DNA from: JAZNOQ01 sp045589215
Lineage (GTDB): Bacteria; Bacillota; Clostridia; Oscillospirales; CAG-272
Length of the DNA: 12,232 nucleotides
Reading direction: 5' to 3'
Assembly: GCA_045589215.1 (NCBI GenBank)
Contig: JAZNOQ010000001.1
Span: 1-12,232 of the forward strand
In this document: positions 1 to 7,729 of the stretch, piece by piece
Layout of the letters: every line of letters starts with the position of its first letter
How positions within the stretch are numbered: the first letter of the stretch is position 1
The notes under the pieces: generated by a model
What the model was told of the DNA's origin: nothing
Databases searched by the model: none
What the model saw: the letters and a program-made list of their open reading frames with translations, nothing else
Translations under genes and position numbers: made by a program

Positions 1-370
1 TGCCCTTCGCACCGGACGAGAGCAGAAAAGCACCCATCGAAGCAGCCATACCAATACAGATCGTACTGACATCAGGCTTGATATAATTCATGGTGTCATA
101 AATCGCCATACCGGCAGTTACCGAACCGCCGGGGCTATTGATATAAAACGAAATATCCTTATCGGGATCCTGCGCCTCGAGGAAAAGCATCTGTGCAACA
201 ACGAGGGAAGCCGTTGCATCGTTCACTTCATCGGAAAGAAAAATAATACGGTCGTTGAGAAGACGGGAGAAAATATCATAAGAGCGCTCTCCACGGCTGG
301 TTTGCTCGACAACCATCGGAACGAGTGCATCGTTCACACAAGGATTCGAGTTGTGCGAAAAATTGATCAT
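1..370 (-). CDS. clpP: ATP-dependent Clp protease proteolytic subunit ClpP (5' part of gene)
   Basis: Serine peptidase subunit of the cytoplasmic Clp protease, which forms a double-heptamer barrel fed by ClpX or ClpA/C ATPases. The first 123 residues are visible and the gene runs off the left edge, so the rest of the catalytic triad cannot be checked. Visible family blocks are RIIFLSDEVND (about 41-51), YINSPGGSVTAGMAIYDTM (about 76-94, the oxyanion region) and GMAASMGAFLLSSGAKG with nucleophile Ser111, the same number as in the E. coli precursor. The ATG at 368-370 is preceded on the minus strand by GGAGG about 8 bases away. It lies 152 bases downstream of tig in the same direction, a very common tig-clpP order. 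No CtsR heptamer repeat or CIRCE element is evident upstream, so heat-shock control of that kind is not supported. Confidence 0.95.
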   Translation of the reverse strand, partial: MINFSHNSNPCVNDALVPMVVEQTSRGERSYDIFSRLLNDRIIFLSDEVNDATASLVVAQMLFLEAQDPDKDISFYINSPGGSVTAGMAIYDTMNYIKPDVSTICIGMAASMGAFLLSSGAKG

Positions 371-522
371 ACGATCGAACCTCCATTCTTTCGGAACTGT
401 AATCGTGTTTTATAAAATCGGTAAAATTACTCTACCGCGGAAAGTGGCTCCCGCGCGAGAGGGAGATCCCATCTCACGAAGGAGCACACCTTCGATTTTA
501 TGAAATAAATTCGAATAGGGAA
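371..522 (-). other. tig-clpP spacer with clustered short hairpins
   Basis: Non-coding spacer between trigger factor and clpP. It contains a compact GC-rich block in otherwise AT-rich sequence with several inverted repeats: CGAAGG/CCTTCG (477-482 and 489-494), GAGAT/ATCTC (463-467 and 471-475), CTCCC/GGGAG (448-452 and 461-465), and the palindrome CCGCGG at 435-440, whose right half can also pair with 451-455. The middle stems share bases, so not all can form together. None is followed by a T-run on the minus strand, so this is not a standard intrinsic terminator. It may be an RNA processing site or a partial attenuator between the two genes; that is inference. Confidence 0.45.
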
Positions 523-1860
523 TTACTTCGCCTCTTCGGTCGATGCTTCTTCGGTAGCTTCAGCCTCGGCAGCCTTGGGAGTACCGTCGACGATCTGTGC
601 CTTCGAAACAACAAAGTCCATTGCCTTCTTGACCTTTACGTCCTCTGCAATATCCTTTGCATCGATGCTCTTCTTGACCTCTTCGATATCTACGTGATAG
701 GTGTCGGCAATGTACTGATACTCACCGTTAACATCCTCTTCGGTAGCCTCAATGCCCTCTGCAGCGGCGATCGCCTCAAGCGCGAGACGGATCTTGACCT
801 GCTGTTCGGCCTGCGGACGCATCTCTGCACGGAGCTTTTCGAGCGTCATGCCGGTATACTTGCAGTAGGTGCTGAGATCAAGACCGCTCCGGCGGAGGCG
901 GTTGTCGTAATCTCTGACCATATTCTCGGTCTCATTCTCAAACATAGCCTCGGGAATTTCAGCAACAAGCTTATCGGAGATCTTCTTCGCAAGCTCATCC
1001 TTCATCTCGTTTTCGGCAGTGGTTTCGTGTCTCTTCTGGATACTTGCCACAAGATCCGCCTTATATTCAGCAAAGGTATCAAATTCGGAAACGTCCTTTG
1101 CAAATTCGTCATCAAGCTCGGGAAGCTCGGTCTTCGTAATCGCATGGATGGTTACCTTGAATACAGCGGGCTTACCTGCAAGCTCGGATGCGTGATACTC
1201 CTCGGGGAAGGTAACGTTTACGTCAAAGCTCTCATCGATGCTGTGACCGACGATCTGCTCCTCAAAGCCGGGAATGAAGGTGTTCGAGCCGAGCGTAAGT
1301 GCGTAATCCTCACCCTTGCCACCGTCGAATGCGACGCCGCCGCAGAAGCCCTCGTAGTCGATCACGGTGGTGTCGCCGTTTTCAGCGGGACGATCGGTAA
1401 CGTCGACCGTTCTGGAGTTTCTCTCCTGAACGAGCTTGATCTCGCGATCGATCTCCTCATCGGTAACGGGAGCGACCTTGCGAGTTGCCTTCAGGCGCTT
1501 GTAACCCTTGATTGCAAGCTCGGGCTTTACGTAAACCTTTGCGGAAAGAACGACATCGCCGTCCATCGAAACAACGTCAAACTCGGGAGCAGAAACAGGA
1601 TTGATGCCTGCTTCCTCAAGTGCTGCGGGATACGAAACAGGGATCAGCTCGTTGATCGCATCCTCAAAGAAAACACCCTTGCCGTACATCTTCTCGACAA
1701 CCGAGCGGGGCGCCTTGCCCTTACGGAAGCCGGGGATATTCATTTTCTTAACCTCACGGCGGTACACTCTTTCAACAGCTGCCTCGTAGTCAGCCTGTGC
1801 GATGGAAAAATGCAGCTCAACGCGGCTGCCTTCCAGCTTTTCGTTCTTGATAAGACTCAT
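523..1860 (-). CDS. tig: Trigger factor, ribosome-associated chaperone and peptidyl-prolyl isomerase
   Basis: First chaperone to meet nascent chains at the ribosomal exit tunnel. The 445-residue length is close to the usual 430-450. The N-terminal ribosome-binding domain carries the signature GFRKGKAP (about 44-51). An FKBP-type isomerase domain lies at roughly 160-240 (NGDTTVIDYEG ... NTFIPGFEEQIVG ... FKVTIHAI). The C-terminal helical chaperone domain follows and ends in a short Glu/Ala/Thr-rich acidic tail of about 17 residues, which is not conserved in the family. An in-frame ATG lies 10 codons upstream, but the ATG at 1858-1860 is chosen because GGAGG sits about 8 bases before it and the protein then starts MSLIKNEKLEGS as in homologues. 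It has its own sigma-A-like promoter and is followed by clpP. Confidence 0.96.
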   Translation of the reverse strand: MSLIKNEKLEGSRVELHFSIAQADYEAAVERVYRREVKKMNIPGFRKGKAPRSVVEKMYGKGVFFEDAINELIPVSYPAALEEAGINPVSAPEFDVVSMDGDVVLSAKVYVKPELAIKGYKRLKATRKVAPVTDEEIDREIKLVQERNSRTVDVTDRPAENGDTTVIDYEGFCGGVAFDGGKGEDYALTLGSNTFIPGFEEQIVGHSIDESFDVNVTFPEEYHASELAGKPAVFKVTIHAITKTELPELDDEFAKDVSEFDTFAEYKADLVASIQKRHETTAENEMKDELAKKISDKLVAEIPEAMFENETENMVRDYDNRLRRSGLDLSTYCKYTGMTLEKLRAEMRPQAEQQVKIRLALEAIAAAEGIEATEEDVNGEYQYIADTYHVDIEEVKKSIDAKDIAEDVKVKKAMDFVVSKAQIVDGTPKAAEAEATEEASTEEAK

Positions 1861-1953
1861 TTTAACTTCCTCCAAGTGTTGATGAAGCACGGTAGAATAA
1901 CTGAAATTTCCCGCTTTTCGGGCGCACCGGCTTCAAGTTTGCATACATTCTAT

Positions 1954-1982
1954 ATTTTACATTTTTTTGTCAGAAAAGTCAA
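1954..1982 (-). promoter_or_regulatory. Sigma-A-type promoter for tig
   Basis: Read on the minus strand: -35 TTGACT (1977-1982), a 17-base spacer, and -10 TAAAAT (1954-1959), with TG directly before the -10 box. Transcription would start near 1947, giving a leader of about 85 bases before the tig ATG. Five of six -35 bases and five of six -10 bases match the consensus, with ideal spacing. The assignment is by pattern only. Confidence 0.75.
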
Positions 1983-2044
1983 TACCTTTTCCGAATTTTT
2001 ATAAGAAAAACAATAGTATTTTCTCTGTATTTTTTACTTTTACC

Positions 2045-2770
2045 TTAACGCACAAGAAGCGGGCAAAAGTCAAGATGATCGGATGAGACGAGTTCAAGCG
2101 GGATATCACGGTAACTGCGGACGGTCGGGGGTTTATAAAAGCCGTGAATATGTCCGTAGTAGCATCGTGCCACGTTGTACCGCTCGAGAAGAGCGAGAAG
2201 ATCTTCGCATCGGTCATTTCCCCAGATCGGTGGAAAATGAAGAAATACGTAAAGCGGTAATTCGATTCCGTTTTCCCGTTGAAGTCTCATCCCCTCGTCA
2301 AGACTGTGCTGTAATCTGAGATACTCGCGACTACACAGCTTTTCGAAATCGGTTTCCGAAACCGTGCGCTGTGATTTTTCATCAAAAAACCATCCGCGCG
2401 TTCCGCAAATGATCCGTTCTTCGATCAAGAACGCATTGTTATACAGCATATGCAGGGATCTGAAGCCGTGCTCCTCCCAAAAAGACTGCACCTTCCTCGC
2501 AGTTGACCACCAAAAATCGTGGTTTCCTTTACCGATATACTTTTGTCCGGGCAAAGCATCGAGAAACGCAAAATCCAAAACTGAATCGGTAAGCGAATTC
2601 GCCCATGAAATATCACCCGGTATGATCACCGTATCCGAATCCTTCACAATAGCTTTCCAATTTCGCTCTAGCCGTTCCTCATAGCGATCCCATTTGACAC
2701 CGAAAGCTCCCATTGTTTTCTCGGGATGGGCAATCGAAAGATGTAGATCCGCAATCGTATATATTGCCAT
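2045..2770 (-). CDS. Calcineurin-like metallophosphoesterase (predicted phosphohydrolase)
   Basis: Cytoplasmic 241-residue enzyme of the metallophosphoesterase superfamily, with a two-metal centre that hydrolyses phosphoester bonds; the substrate is not predictable. All five family motifs are present in order: DLH (Asp8, His10), GDISW (Asp53), GNHD (82-85), the metal-ligand His178 in FLHFPP, and GHIHG (206-210). The GDISW and GNHDFWW forms resemble the group of conserved bacterial 'predicted phosphohydrolases' (COG1768-like) rather than the SbcD, YfcE or 5'-nucleotidase groups. The ATG at 2768-2770 follows GGGAGG at good spacing. There is no signal peptide or membrane segment. It stops 184 bases before the tig start, and tig has its own promoter in that gap, so the two are probably separate units. 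Confidence 0.9.
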   Translation of the reverse strand: MAIYTIADLHLSIAHPEKTMGAFGVKWDRYEERLERNWKAIVKDSDTVIIPGDISWANSLTDSVLDFAFLDALPGQKYIGKGNHDFWWSTARKVQSFWEEHGFRSLHMLYNNAFLIEERIICGTRGWFFDEKSQRTVSETDFEKLCSREYLRLQHSLDEGMRLQRENGIELPLYVFLHFPPIWGNDRCEDLLALLERYNVARCYYGHIHGFYKPPTVRSYRDIPLELVSSDHLDFCPLLVR

Positions 2771-2800
2771 AGGAAAGCACCTCCCTAAATAATCCTCAAG

Positions 2801-2829
2801 AATTTAGTGCCAATGTATAACATAAGCAA
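2801..2829 (-). promoter_or_regulatory. Possible promoter for the metallophosphoesterase gene
   Basis: On the minus strand, TTGCTT (2824-2829), a 17-base spacer and TAAATT (2801-2806) fit a moderate sigma-A promoter, giving a leader of about 25 bases that includes the GGGAGG ribosome binding site. A TATACA-like hexamer lies inside the spacer and could be an alternative -10. For the divergent small gene at 2909 I see no convincing plus-strand promoter in this 138-base gap. Confidence 0.35.
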
Positions 2830-2908
2830 AAACGGGGAAAAACAAATGTGGCGTTTTGACCGCGAAATGCGATTTGCCGAAAACTGTTCAAAAGGAGAAT
2901 TTTAACAA

Positions 2909-3103
2909 ATGAACGAGCAAAACAAAAACTGTGAATCCGGAAACTGCAAGCAGCACATCAAGGGCGTTCATTGCGACGTCCACAACTGCGTCTATCACGA
3001 TGGAGAATGCTACTGTAACGCAGGCACCATCTCGGTAGGTCCCAGCTTTGCGACCTGCTCGCAGGACACAGTTTGTGCGACCTTCAAGGAATCGGGCAAG
3101 TAA
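2909..3103 (+). CDS. DUF1540 cysteine-rich small protein
   Basis: A 64-residue protein with eight cysteines (8, 13, 22, 27, 34, 36, 50, 56). Residues about 20-59 match the DUF1540 pattern: HCDVHNCVYHD, then a Cys-x-Cys pair with AGTISVG, then CSQDTVCATF at the end. DUF1540 proteins are common in clostridia and often small. The cysteine spacing suggests a metal- or redox-linked fold, but no function is established to my knowledge. The ATG is preceded by AGGAG at 2893-2897, a rather long spacing of 11 bases; no better in-frame start exists. There is no signal peptide. The gene is monocistronic: divergent from the phosphoesterase gene and followed within about 20 bases by an intrinsic terminator. 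Confidence 0.88.
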   Translation: MNEQNKNCESGNCKQHIKGVHCDVHNCVYHDGECYCNAGTISVGPSFATCSQDTVCATFKESGK

Positions 3104-3123
3104 GTCATAGACAAACACAATTC

Positions 3124-3167
3124 GGGGGTGCCTCACGATCTCAGTGAAGCACCCTCTTTCTTCTTCG
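3124..3167 (+). terminator. Intrinsic terminator after the DUF1540 gene
   Basis: The stem GGGTGC-C-TCAC (3126-3136) pairs with GTGA-A-GCACCC (3144-3154), about 10 pairs with one internal mismatch and a 7-base loop. It is followed on the plus strand by the pyrimidine-rich tract TCTTTCTTCTTC. On the minus strand the same stem lies 28 bases past the thrC stop but has no clean T-run, so it may only slow or process that transcript. Confidence 0.75.
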
Positions 3168-3181
3168 GTTTTCCCTCAGAT

Positions 3182-4678
3182 TCAGTTCTTTGCGAAGGAA
3201 TAGACCGTGTTCAGCATCTCGGATTTTTCAATTACCTCGGAGAAACGAACCTTGCGCTCCCCGATACCCTTCAACGGATAGGGAATTTCAGTACCCGTCT
3301 TTTCCGAGAGCACGTCAAGCGCTTCGAGAGGATCGCTCGGCTTCGTTCCTGTCAAGGAGGAAAGCACATCTGCGGCGAACTTGTACGGGCTTGCAGTCGA
3401 AGCAATGACCGTGACCGTATCGTCGCCCGTAGCCGAGCGATACTGCTTGACGGCAGATGCCGCAACGGCGGTATGCGTATCGATCAGATAGCCCTTCTTC
3501 TCGAAGGTCTCGCGGATCGTTTCGGCGGTTGCGTCTTCATCGGCGCAGTAGCCGTAGAAATCTTCCTTGATCCGAGCAAAGATCTCATCCGAAACGGTAT
3601 ACGAGCCGTTTTTGTTCAGTGCTTCCATGTAAGAACGCGTTTCGTCACTGCCTGCAATGAAATAAAGGAGACGCTCGAGGTTACTCGAGATCAGGATATC
3701 CATAGAAGGCGACATCGTCAAATGGAAGGGACGGTTGCGGTTATAAGTACCGCTTTCAAAAAACTCGGTCAAAACATTGTTGCTGTTCGACGCACAGATC
3801 AGCTTTCCGATCGGAAGCCCCATATTTTTCGCAATGTATGCGGCAAGAATGTTGCCGAAGTTACCCGTAGGTACACAAACGTTCATTTTGTCGCCGTAAG
3901 CGATCTTTCCCTCGGAAAGCAGGTCGCAGTATGCCGAAATATAGTAAACGATCTGCGGTGCAAGTCTACCCCAGTTGATCGAATTTGCAGAGGAGAAGAA
4001 GCATCCGTTTTCATTGAGAACCTGAACAGCCTCACTGCTACCGAAGATCTGCTTTACACCCGTTTGTGCATCGTCAAAGTTACCCTTGATCGCAACAACC
4101 GAAACGTTATCACCCGTCTGCGTTGCCATCTGAAGCTTCTGTACACGGCTCACGCCGTCAACGGGGTAGAACACCATCATCTTGATCTGCGGAATATCCT
4201 TGTAGCCCTCAAGAGCCGCCTTGCCTGTATCTCCGGACGTTGCGACGAGGATCAGAGCCGTGCGTTTTTCACCCGTTTTGACAAGCGCACGGGAGAGAAG
4301 ACGCGGCATGATCTGAAGTGCCATATCCTTAAATGCGGCGGTGGGACCGTGCCAAAGCTCGAGATACGAGGTCTTTTCGTCCACGTGACGAAGCGGAGCC
4401 GCGCCACCGGGGAAGGATGCAGGGGCATATGCTGCCTTGCAGTCCGCGAGAAGCTCCTCCTCCGTGTAATCGGTGAGAAACATTGAAAGGATCTTTGCAG
4501 CCCTTTCGGGGTAGGACAGCGGGATCAGTGCCTTGACAGCTTCCTCAGAAACAGAGGGAAGGTCAGACGGGACGAAAAGACCGCCATCGGATGCTAGCCC
4601 CTGCTTGATCGCGGCTGCGGAAGAGAGAGATTCCTTTTTCTCGGAATCGCGCGTGCTGTGATAGAGAATCTGTGACAT
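3182..4678 (-). CDS. thrC: Threonine synthase
   Basis: PLP enzyme of the cytoplasm that converts O-phospho-L-homoserine to L-threonine, the last step of threonine synthesis. The 498 residues fit the longer threonine synthase class (about 430-510). The N-terminal segment YHSTRDSEKK ... ASDGGLFVP is typical, and the PLP lysine is Lys117 in HGPTAAFKDMALQ. Further family blocks are VATSGDTGKAALEG, the phosphate-gripping NSINWGRLAPQIVYY, and VPTGNFGNILAAYIAK. The ATG at 4676-4678 is chosen over upstream in-frame ATGs at 4687 and 4723 because an AAAGGA site is about 10 bases away and the residues before MSQILYHS are not family-like. It lies 47 bases after the M19 dipeptidase gene. A possible extra promoter (TTGTCA, 16 bases, TACATA; 4696-4723) lies in this gap but would leave almost no leader. 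Confidence 0.95.
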   Translation of the reverse strand: MSQILYHSTRDSEKKESLSSAAAIKQGLASDGGLFVPSDLPSVSEEAVKALIPLSYPERAAKILSMFLTDYTEEELLADCKAAYAPASFPGGAAPLRHVDEKTSYLELWHGPTAAFKDMALQIMPRLLSRALVKTGEKRTALILVATSGDTGKAALEGYKDIPQIKMMVFYPVDGVSRVQKLQMATQTGDNVSVVAIKGNFDDAQTGVKQIFGSSEAVQVLNENGCFFSSANSINWGRLAPQIVYYISAYCDLLSEGKIAYGDKMNVCVPTGNFGNILAAYIAKNMGLPIGKLICASNSNNVLTEFFESGTYNRNRPFHLTMSPSMDILISSNLERLLYFIAGSDETRSYMEALNKNGSYTVSDEIFARIKEDFYGYCADEDATAETIRETFEKKGYLIDTHTAVAASAVKQYRSATGDDTVTVIASTASPYKFAADVLSSLTGTKPSDPLEALDVLSEKTGTEIPYPLKGIGERKVRFSEVIEKSEMLNTVYSFAKN

Positions 4679-4725
4679 GTTAATCATTCCTTTTTTATGT
4701 ATTGTAAACTTAAATTTTGACAAAT

Positions 4726-5682
4726 TTATTCGGCAGGGAAGGTGCGTCTCATAAACGACACCGCATTTTCGTAAAAGATCTTACGGACGAGCCGCTCGGG
4801 ATAGTTGTGACGAAGCAAGACCTCGGAAAGCAAAAGGACAGACGAAACATCCTTGAACGCATCGGGAAACTCTGCACCGTCGAAATCACATCCAAAACAC
4901 ACGGTGTCCTCTCCACCGAGCGACATATAGTGCTCTATATGCTTATACACCGTTTCAGCATCGGCAGGCGCTATTGACGCATCGGAAAGATGGTGCTTAT
5001 AAAGATTGATCCCGACGAGCCCATTAAGCTGTTTGATCGCTTCAAAATGGCGATCGGTCAGATTTCTTCCGTGCCCGTAAACCGAAAATGAATCCGAATG
5101 GGTTGCTATGATCGGACGGCGAACGGAGGATGCAAGCTCGATGACGTCATCAGTCGATGCGACCGATGCGTGTGAAACGTCGGGCACAATGCCGAGGCGA
5201 AAGCACTCGCGTACCGTTTCCTTTCCGAAATCCGTGAGCCCTGACGCGGTATCCCAAGAACCGCCGATGCAGGTCTCCCCCGACCATAGAAGTGTCAGGA
5301 AGCGCACTCCGCACCGATAAAGGTGTTGAAGCCGTTCGAGCCTTCCCGCAAGAATTCGGGCATCCTCGACAGCGAGAAACGCGGCGGCTCTTGATGTATT
5401 CCACGCGTCCGACAGATCTGTACTGTTTTTTGAAAGCACAATTTGATCTGCATACTCGTCAATCAGACCACCGAAGAATTCCGCAATCGCAGAAAATGCA
5501 CGATATCCTTCTTCATCCGAGAGGGTCTTCTTTGTAAAAAATGCAAAGATCTGCGCATAATGCTCATATTCGGTGATCTTTTCGAGCGAAATATGAAGAT
5601 CATTTCGGGAAAAGCTTTTGTTTCCGTAATAAAGAGAAGTTGCAGTATCGCTGTGCAGATCAAACAAGCTAAGCCGTGGCAT
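4726..5682 (-). CDS. M19-family (membrane/renal dipeptidase-like) metallodipeptidase
   Basis: A 318-residue zinc dipeptidase of the amidohydrolase superfamily, expected to cleave dipeptides, in some members including D-amino-acid forms. The M19 ligand set is complete: His10 and Asp12 in DLHSDT, bridging Glu106 in LAVEDARI, His171 in DVSHAS, His195 in IIATHSDS, and the catalytic Asp266 in GCDFDG. HGRNLTD (about 204-210) is also family-typical. Despite the family name there is no signal peptide or membrane segment, so it is probably cytoplasmic, as for many bacterial members. The ATG at 5680-5682 follows CGGAG. It sits 32 bases after yraN and 47 before thrC in the same direction, probably as part of the long transcript. 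The link with threonine synthesis may be only positional; peptide recycling is an inference. Confidence 0.92.
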   Translation of the reverse strand: MPRLSLFDLHSDTATSLYYGNKSFSRNDLHISLEKITEYEHYAQIFAFFTKKTLSDEEGYRAFSAIAEFFGGLIDEYADQIVLSKNSTDLSDAWNTSRAAAFLAVEDARILAGRLERLQHLYRCGVRFLTLLWSGETCIGGSWDTASGLTDFGKETVRECFRLGIVPDVSHASVASTDDVIELASSVRRPIIATHSDSFSVYGHGRNLTDRHFEAIKQLNGLVGINLYKHHLSDASIAPADAETVYKHIEHYMSLGGEDTVCFGCDFDGAEFPDAFKDVSSVLLLSEVLLRHNYPERLVRKIFYENAVSFMRRTFPAE

Positions 5683-5714
5683 AATACTTTCTCCGTATAT
5701 TTAGAAGCCGTTTG

Positions 5715-6122
5715 TCAGGAAACGCCGAAGGCATTTTCGATATGGTGAATTTTAAGAACCTCGAACGTATCTGTTTTCTCTTTGAGATAGACCTCGATCA
5801 CATCAAGGCGCGGTTGTTTCTTTGTCGGGTGCTTTAACAAATAGAGCTGTGCCGCATAAAGAAGCCTTCGCTGTTTTTCTTTGTTCACCGCCATCGCGGG
5901 CGTGATCGAAAACGGACTGCTGCCGTCCGCATTGAGATAGGGAACCGTGCGCGCCTTTACCTCAACGAAAACAAGAAATTCTTTGCTCTCGGCAAGCAGA
6001 TCGATCTCATATCTTGAAACGTGCAGGTTGCGCGCCTTGATCCGATATCCGTTTTGCGAAAGGTATTCAGCCGCAGCATTTTCACCAAACGCTCCGCGCG
6101 TCTTTGTCGTTGCTTCAGCCAT
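5715..6122 (-). CDS. yraN: YraN/UPF0102 family nuclease-like protein
   Basis: A 135-residue protein of the UPF0102 family, which has a restriction-endonuclease-like fold and is usually found beside rnhB; its cellular role is not settled. Key residues of the nuclease-like core are present: Glu14 in GAFGENAA, the acidic pair in YEIDLLAE (Glu39, Asp41), and VFVEVKAR (Glu54, Lys56), followed by K-Q-R-R-L and LDVIEVY. The ATG at 6120-6122 is preferred over one 19 codons upstream because the longer form adds an Arg-rich stretch lying inside the rnhB frame. From this start it overlaps the rnhB stop by 8 bases (ATGGCTGA), so translational coupling is likely, which also explains the weak ribosome binding site. 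Confidence 0.9.
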   Translation of the reverse strand: MAEATTKTRGAFGENAAAEYLSQNGYRIKARNLHVSRYEIDLLAESKEFLVFVEVKARTVPYLNADGSSPFSITPAMAVNKEKQRRLLYAAQLYLLKHPTKKQPRLDVIEVYLKEKTDTFEVLKIHHIENAFGVS

Positions 6123-6783
6123 TTGATTGATCCGTTTCCGCAGATTTTTTACGCGGTTTCTTCGGCTTCGGAGGTTCATTCAAAAAGCGAACGAATAGGG
6201 TCCGATGGATCGGAGAAGGCCCGTATTTTCGTAAGGCCTCGCAGTGTGCCTTCGTGCCGTAGCCTTTATGCTTCGCGATCCCATACTCGGGATACATACG
6301 GTCAAGCTCAACACACAGCCGATCTCTCGTCACCTTTGCAAGGATCGAAGCCGCGGCTATACTCGGAGAGATCGCATCGCCGTGTATGACAGCACGGGCA
6401 GGAATTTGAAAATCGCGTGCAATGTTGCCGTCGATCAACGCAAAATCCGCCTTTACGGAAAGTCCGTCAATGGCGCGCCGCATTGCAAGGAGATTCGCCT
6501 CAAGAATATTCAGCTCATTGATCTCCTCGACCGAGCCGTAAGCGATCGAATACGCGATCGCCTCGCGGCAGATCACGTCAAAAAGAGCCTCACGCTTTTT
6601 TTCGGTCAGCTTTTTTGAGTCATTGAGTCCTTCGATCACAAGTCCCTCAGGAAGAACGACGGCAGCGGCGACAACAGGACCGCAAAGAGGCCCACGTCCC
6701 GCTTCATCCACACCGCAAACGACGTTATAACCTTGATCCGTAAGCTCCTTTTCAAGAGCATAGGAAAGTGCTTCATTCGCCAT
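6115..6783 (-). CDS. rnhB: Ribonuclease HII
   Basis: Cytoplasmic endonuclease that cuts the RNA strand of RNA-DNA hybrids and removes single ribonucleotides from DNA. The 222 residues are close to the usual 200-260. The DEDD active site is complete: Asp26 and Glu27 in GVDEAGRGPLCGPVVAAAV, Asp118 in ALIDGN, and Asp136 in IHGDAISPSIAAASILAKVTRD. The C-terminal blocks HKGYGTKAH and GPSPIHRTLF are also typical. It ends in a Lys/Pro-rich basic tail that is variable in the family. The ATG at 6781-6783 is chosen because GGGAGG lies about 7 bases upstream; an in-frame ATG 28 codons earlier falls inside rbgA. The gap to rbgA is 22 bases and the end overlaps yraN. Confidence 0.96.
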   Translation of the reverse strand: MANEALSYALEKELTDQGYNVVCGVDEAGRGPLCGPVVAAAVVLPEGLVIEGLNDSKKLTEKKREALFDVICREAIAYSIAYGSVEEINELNILEANLLAMRRAIDGLSVKADFALIDGNIARDFQIPARAVIHGDAISPSIAAASILAKVTRDRLCVELDRMYPEYGIAKHKGYGTKAHCEALRKYGPSPIHRTLFVRFLNEPPKPKKPRKKSAETDQSNG

Positions 6784-6805
6784 ATCGAAGCCTCCCGTTA
6801 TCAGT

Positions 6806-7681
6806 TTATGTTTTCGACGGAATTTCGTCGAGCGTGATCCGTCCGATCTTTGCCGAACGGAATTCATCGATCAGTACCGCCGCCGTACGCTCGGTATCGA
6901 TCTCTCCACCGGAAATGAGGAAGCCCCGTTTTTTTCCGACAGTCATAAAAATATCGAGCGGAGAAAGCTCCGTATCGTTCAGTAAATCACCAAGCTTATA
7001 GCGCGCCGCAAACAGCTCGGGGTAATAGCTTCTGAGACGAGAACAAAGCACGAGAGCAAGAGACTCAATATCGAGAATATCATCCTTAATCGCCCCCGTC
7101 AGCGCGAGATTTTCACCGACGGTTGCATCCTCAAATCTAGGCCACAACACCCCTGGCATATCCATAAGATCAAAGCCGAGCGTGGTAGGCACCCACTGCT
7201 TATTCATCGTAACACCCGGGCGATTTTCAACCTTGGCACGTTTTCCGCCCGCGATCCTGTTGATCAAGGAAGATTTTCCGACATTCGGTACACCGAGCAC
7301 CATTGCGCGGAATCGGCGACCGATCATCCCCTTCGCTTCCCATCTTTCAATCTTCTCACGAAGCATTTCGCGCATCGCGGGAGCGATACGGTTCATTCCT
7401 TGTCCCGTGATGCAGTCAATTGCTATACATACGGTGTCTTTGCCCGAAAAATATGCACGGAATGCATCAGTTTTTTTGTCGTCGGCAAGGGAACATTTAT
7501 TCAGAAGCACGATGCGCGGCTTGCCTGCGGTCAACCGTTCGATCTCGGGATTACGCGAGGAAAGCGGAATGCGAGCATCGAGCACCTCTAATATAATATC
7601 AACGTTCGAAAGGTTTTCCGAGATCAATCGGCGTGTTTTTGCCATATGCCCCGGAAACCACTGTATTGTCTGCGAGGGCAT
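6806..7681 (-). CDS. rbgA: Ribosome biogenesis GTPase RbgA (YlqF)
   Basis: Circularly permuted GTPase required for late assembly of the 50S ribosomal subunit. The 291 residues compare with 282 in B. subtilis. The N-terminus IQWFPGHMAKT is the family hallmark. GTPase motifs appear in permuted order: G4 NKCSLAD (61-67), then G1 GVPNVGKSS (130-138), G2 PGVT (155-158) and G3 DMPG (174-177). A C-terminal helical domain suited to rRNA binding follows. The ATG at 7679-7681 is preceded by AGGTGA-type purine-rich sequence at 5-10 bases. It lies 48 bases after signal peptidase I and 22 before rnhB, the order seen in many Firmicutes. The rplS gene that often heads this block elsewhere is absent here. 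Confidence 0.95.
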   Translation of the reverse strand: MPSQTIQWFPGHMAKTRRLISENLSNVDIILEVLDARIPLSSRNPEIERLTAGKPRIVLLNKCSLADDKKTDAFRAYFSGKDTVCIAIDCITGQGMNRIAPAMREMLREKIERWEAKGMIGRRFRAMVLGVPNVGKSSLINRIAGGKRAKVENRPGVTMNKQWVPTTLGFDLMDMPGVLWPRFEDATVGENLALTGAIKDDILDIESLALVLCSRLRSYYPELFAARYKLGDLLNDTELSPLDIFMTVGKKRGFLISGGEIDTERTAAVLIDEFRSAKIGRITLDEIPSKT

Positions 7682-7729
7682 TCTTTCACCTCACCTTTCT
7701 CGTAATGTTTCCACAAAGAGAGTAGACGG

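Noticed and set aside
371..522. CtsR or CIRCE heat-shock operator before clpP
   Set aside because: I looked for GGTCAAA repeats and the TTAGCACTC/GAGTGCTAA inverted repeat and found neither.
694..2004. 436-codon open frame on the plus strand, antisense to tig
   Set aside because: It is the complement of a clear trigger factor gene. The translation shows no domain, and the open frame is explained by codon bias of the real gene.
1999..2217. 72-codon minus-strand frame near the phosphoesterase end
   Set aside because: It overlaps the C-terminal part of the metallophosphoesterase in another frame, with no ribosome binding site or family resemblance.
3128..4486. 452-codon open frame on the plus strand, antisense to thrC
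   Set aside because: Threonine synthase motifs are unambiguous on the minus strand. The opposite frame has Arg/Cys/Val-rich shadow composition and starts inside a terminator hairpin.
4696..4723. Separate promoter for thrC (TTGTCA, 16 bases, TACATA)
   Set aside because: The predicted start would leave about 10 bases of leader, barely including the ribosome binding site. The match is moderate and may be chance in AT-rich sequence, so it is only mentioned under thrC.
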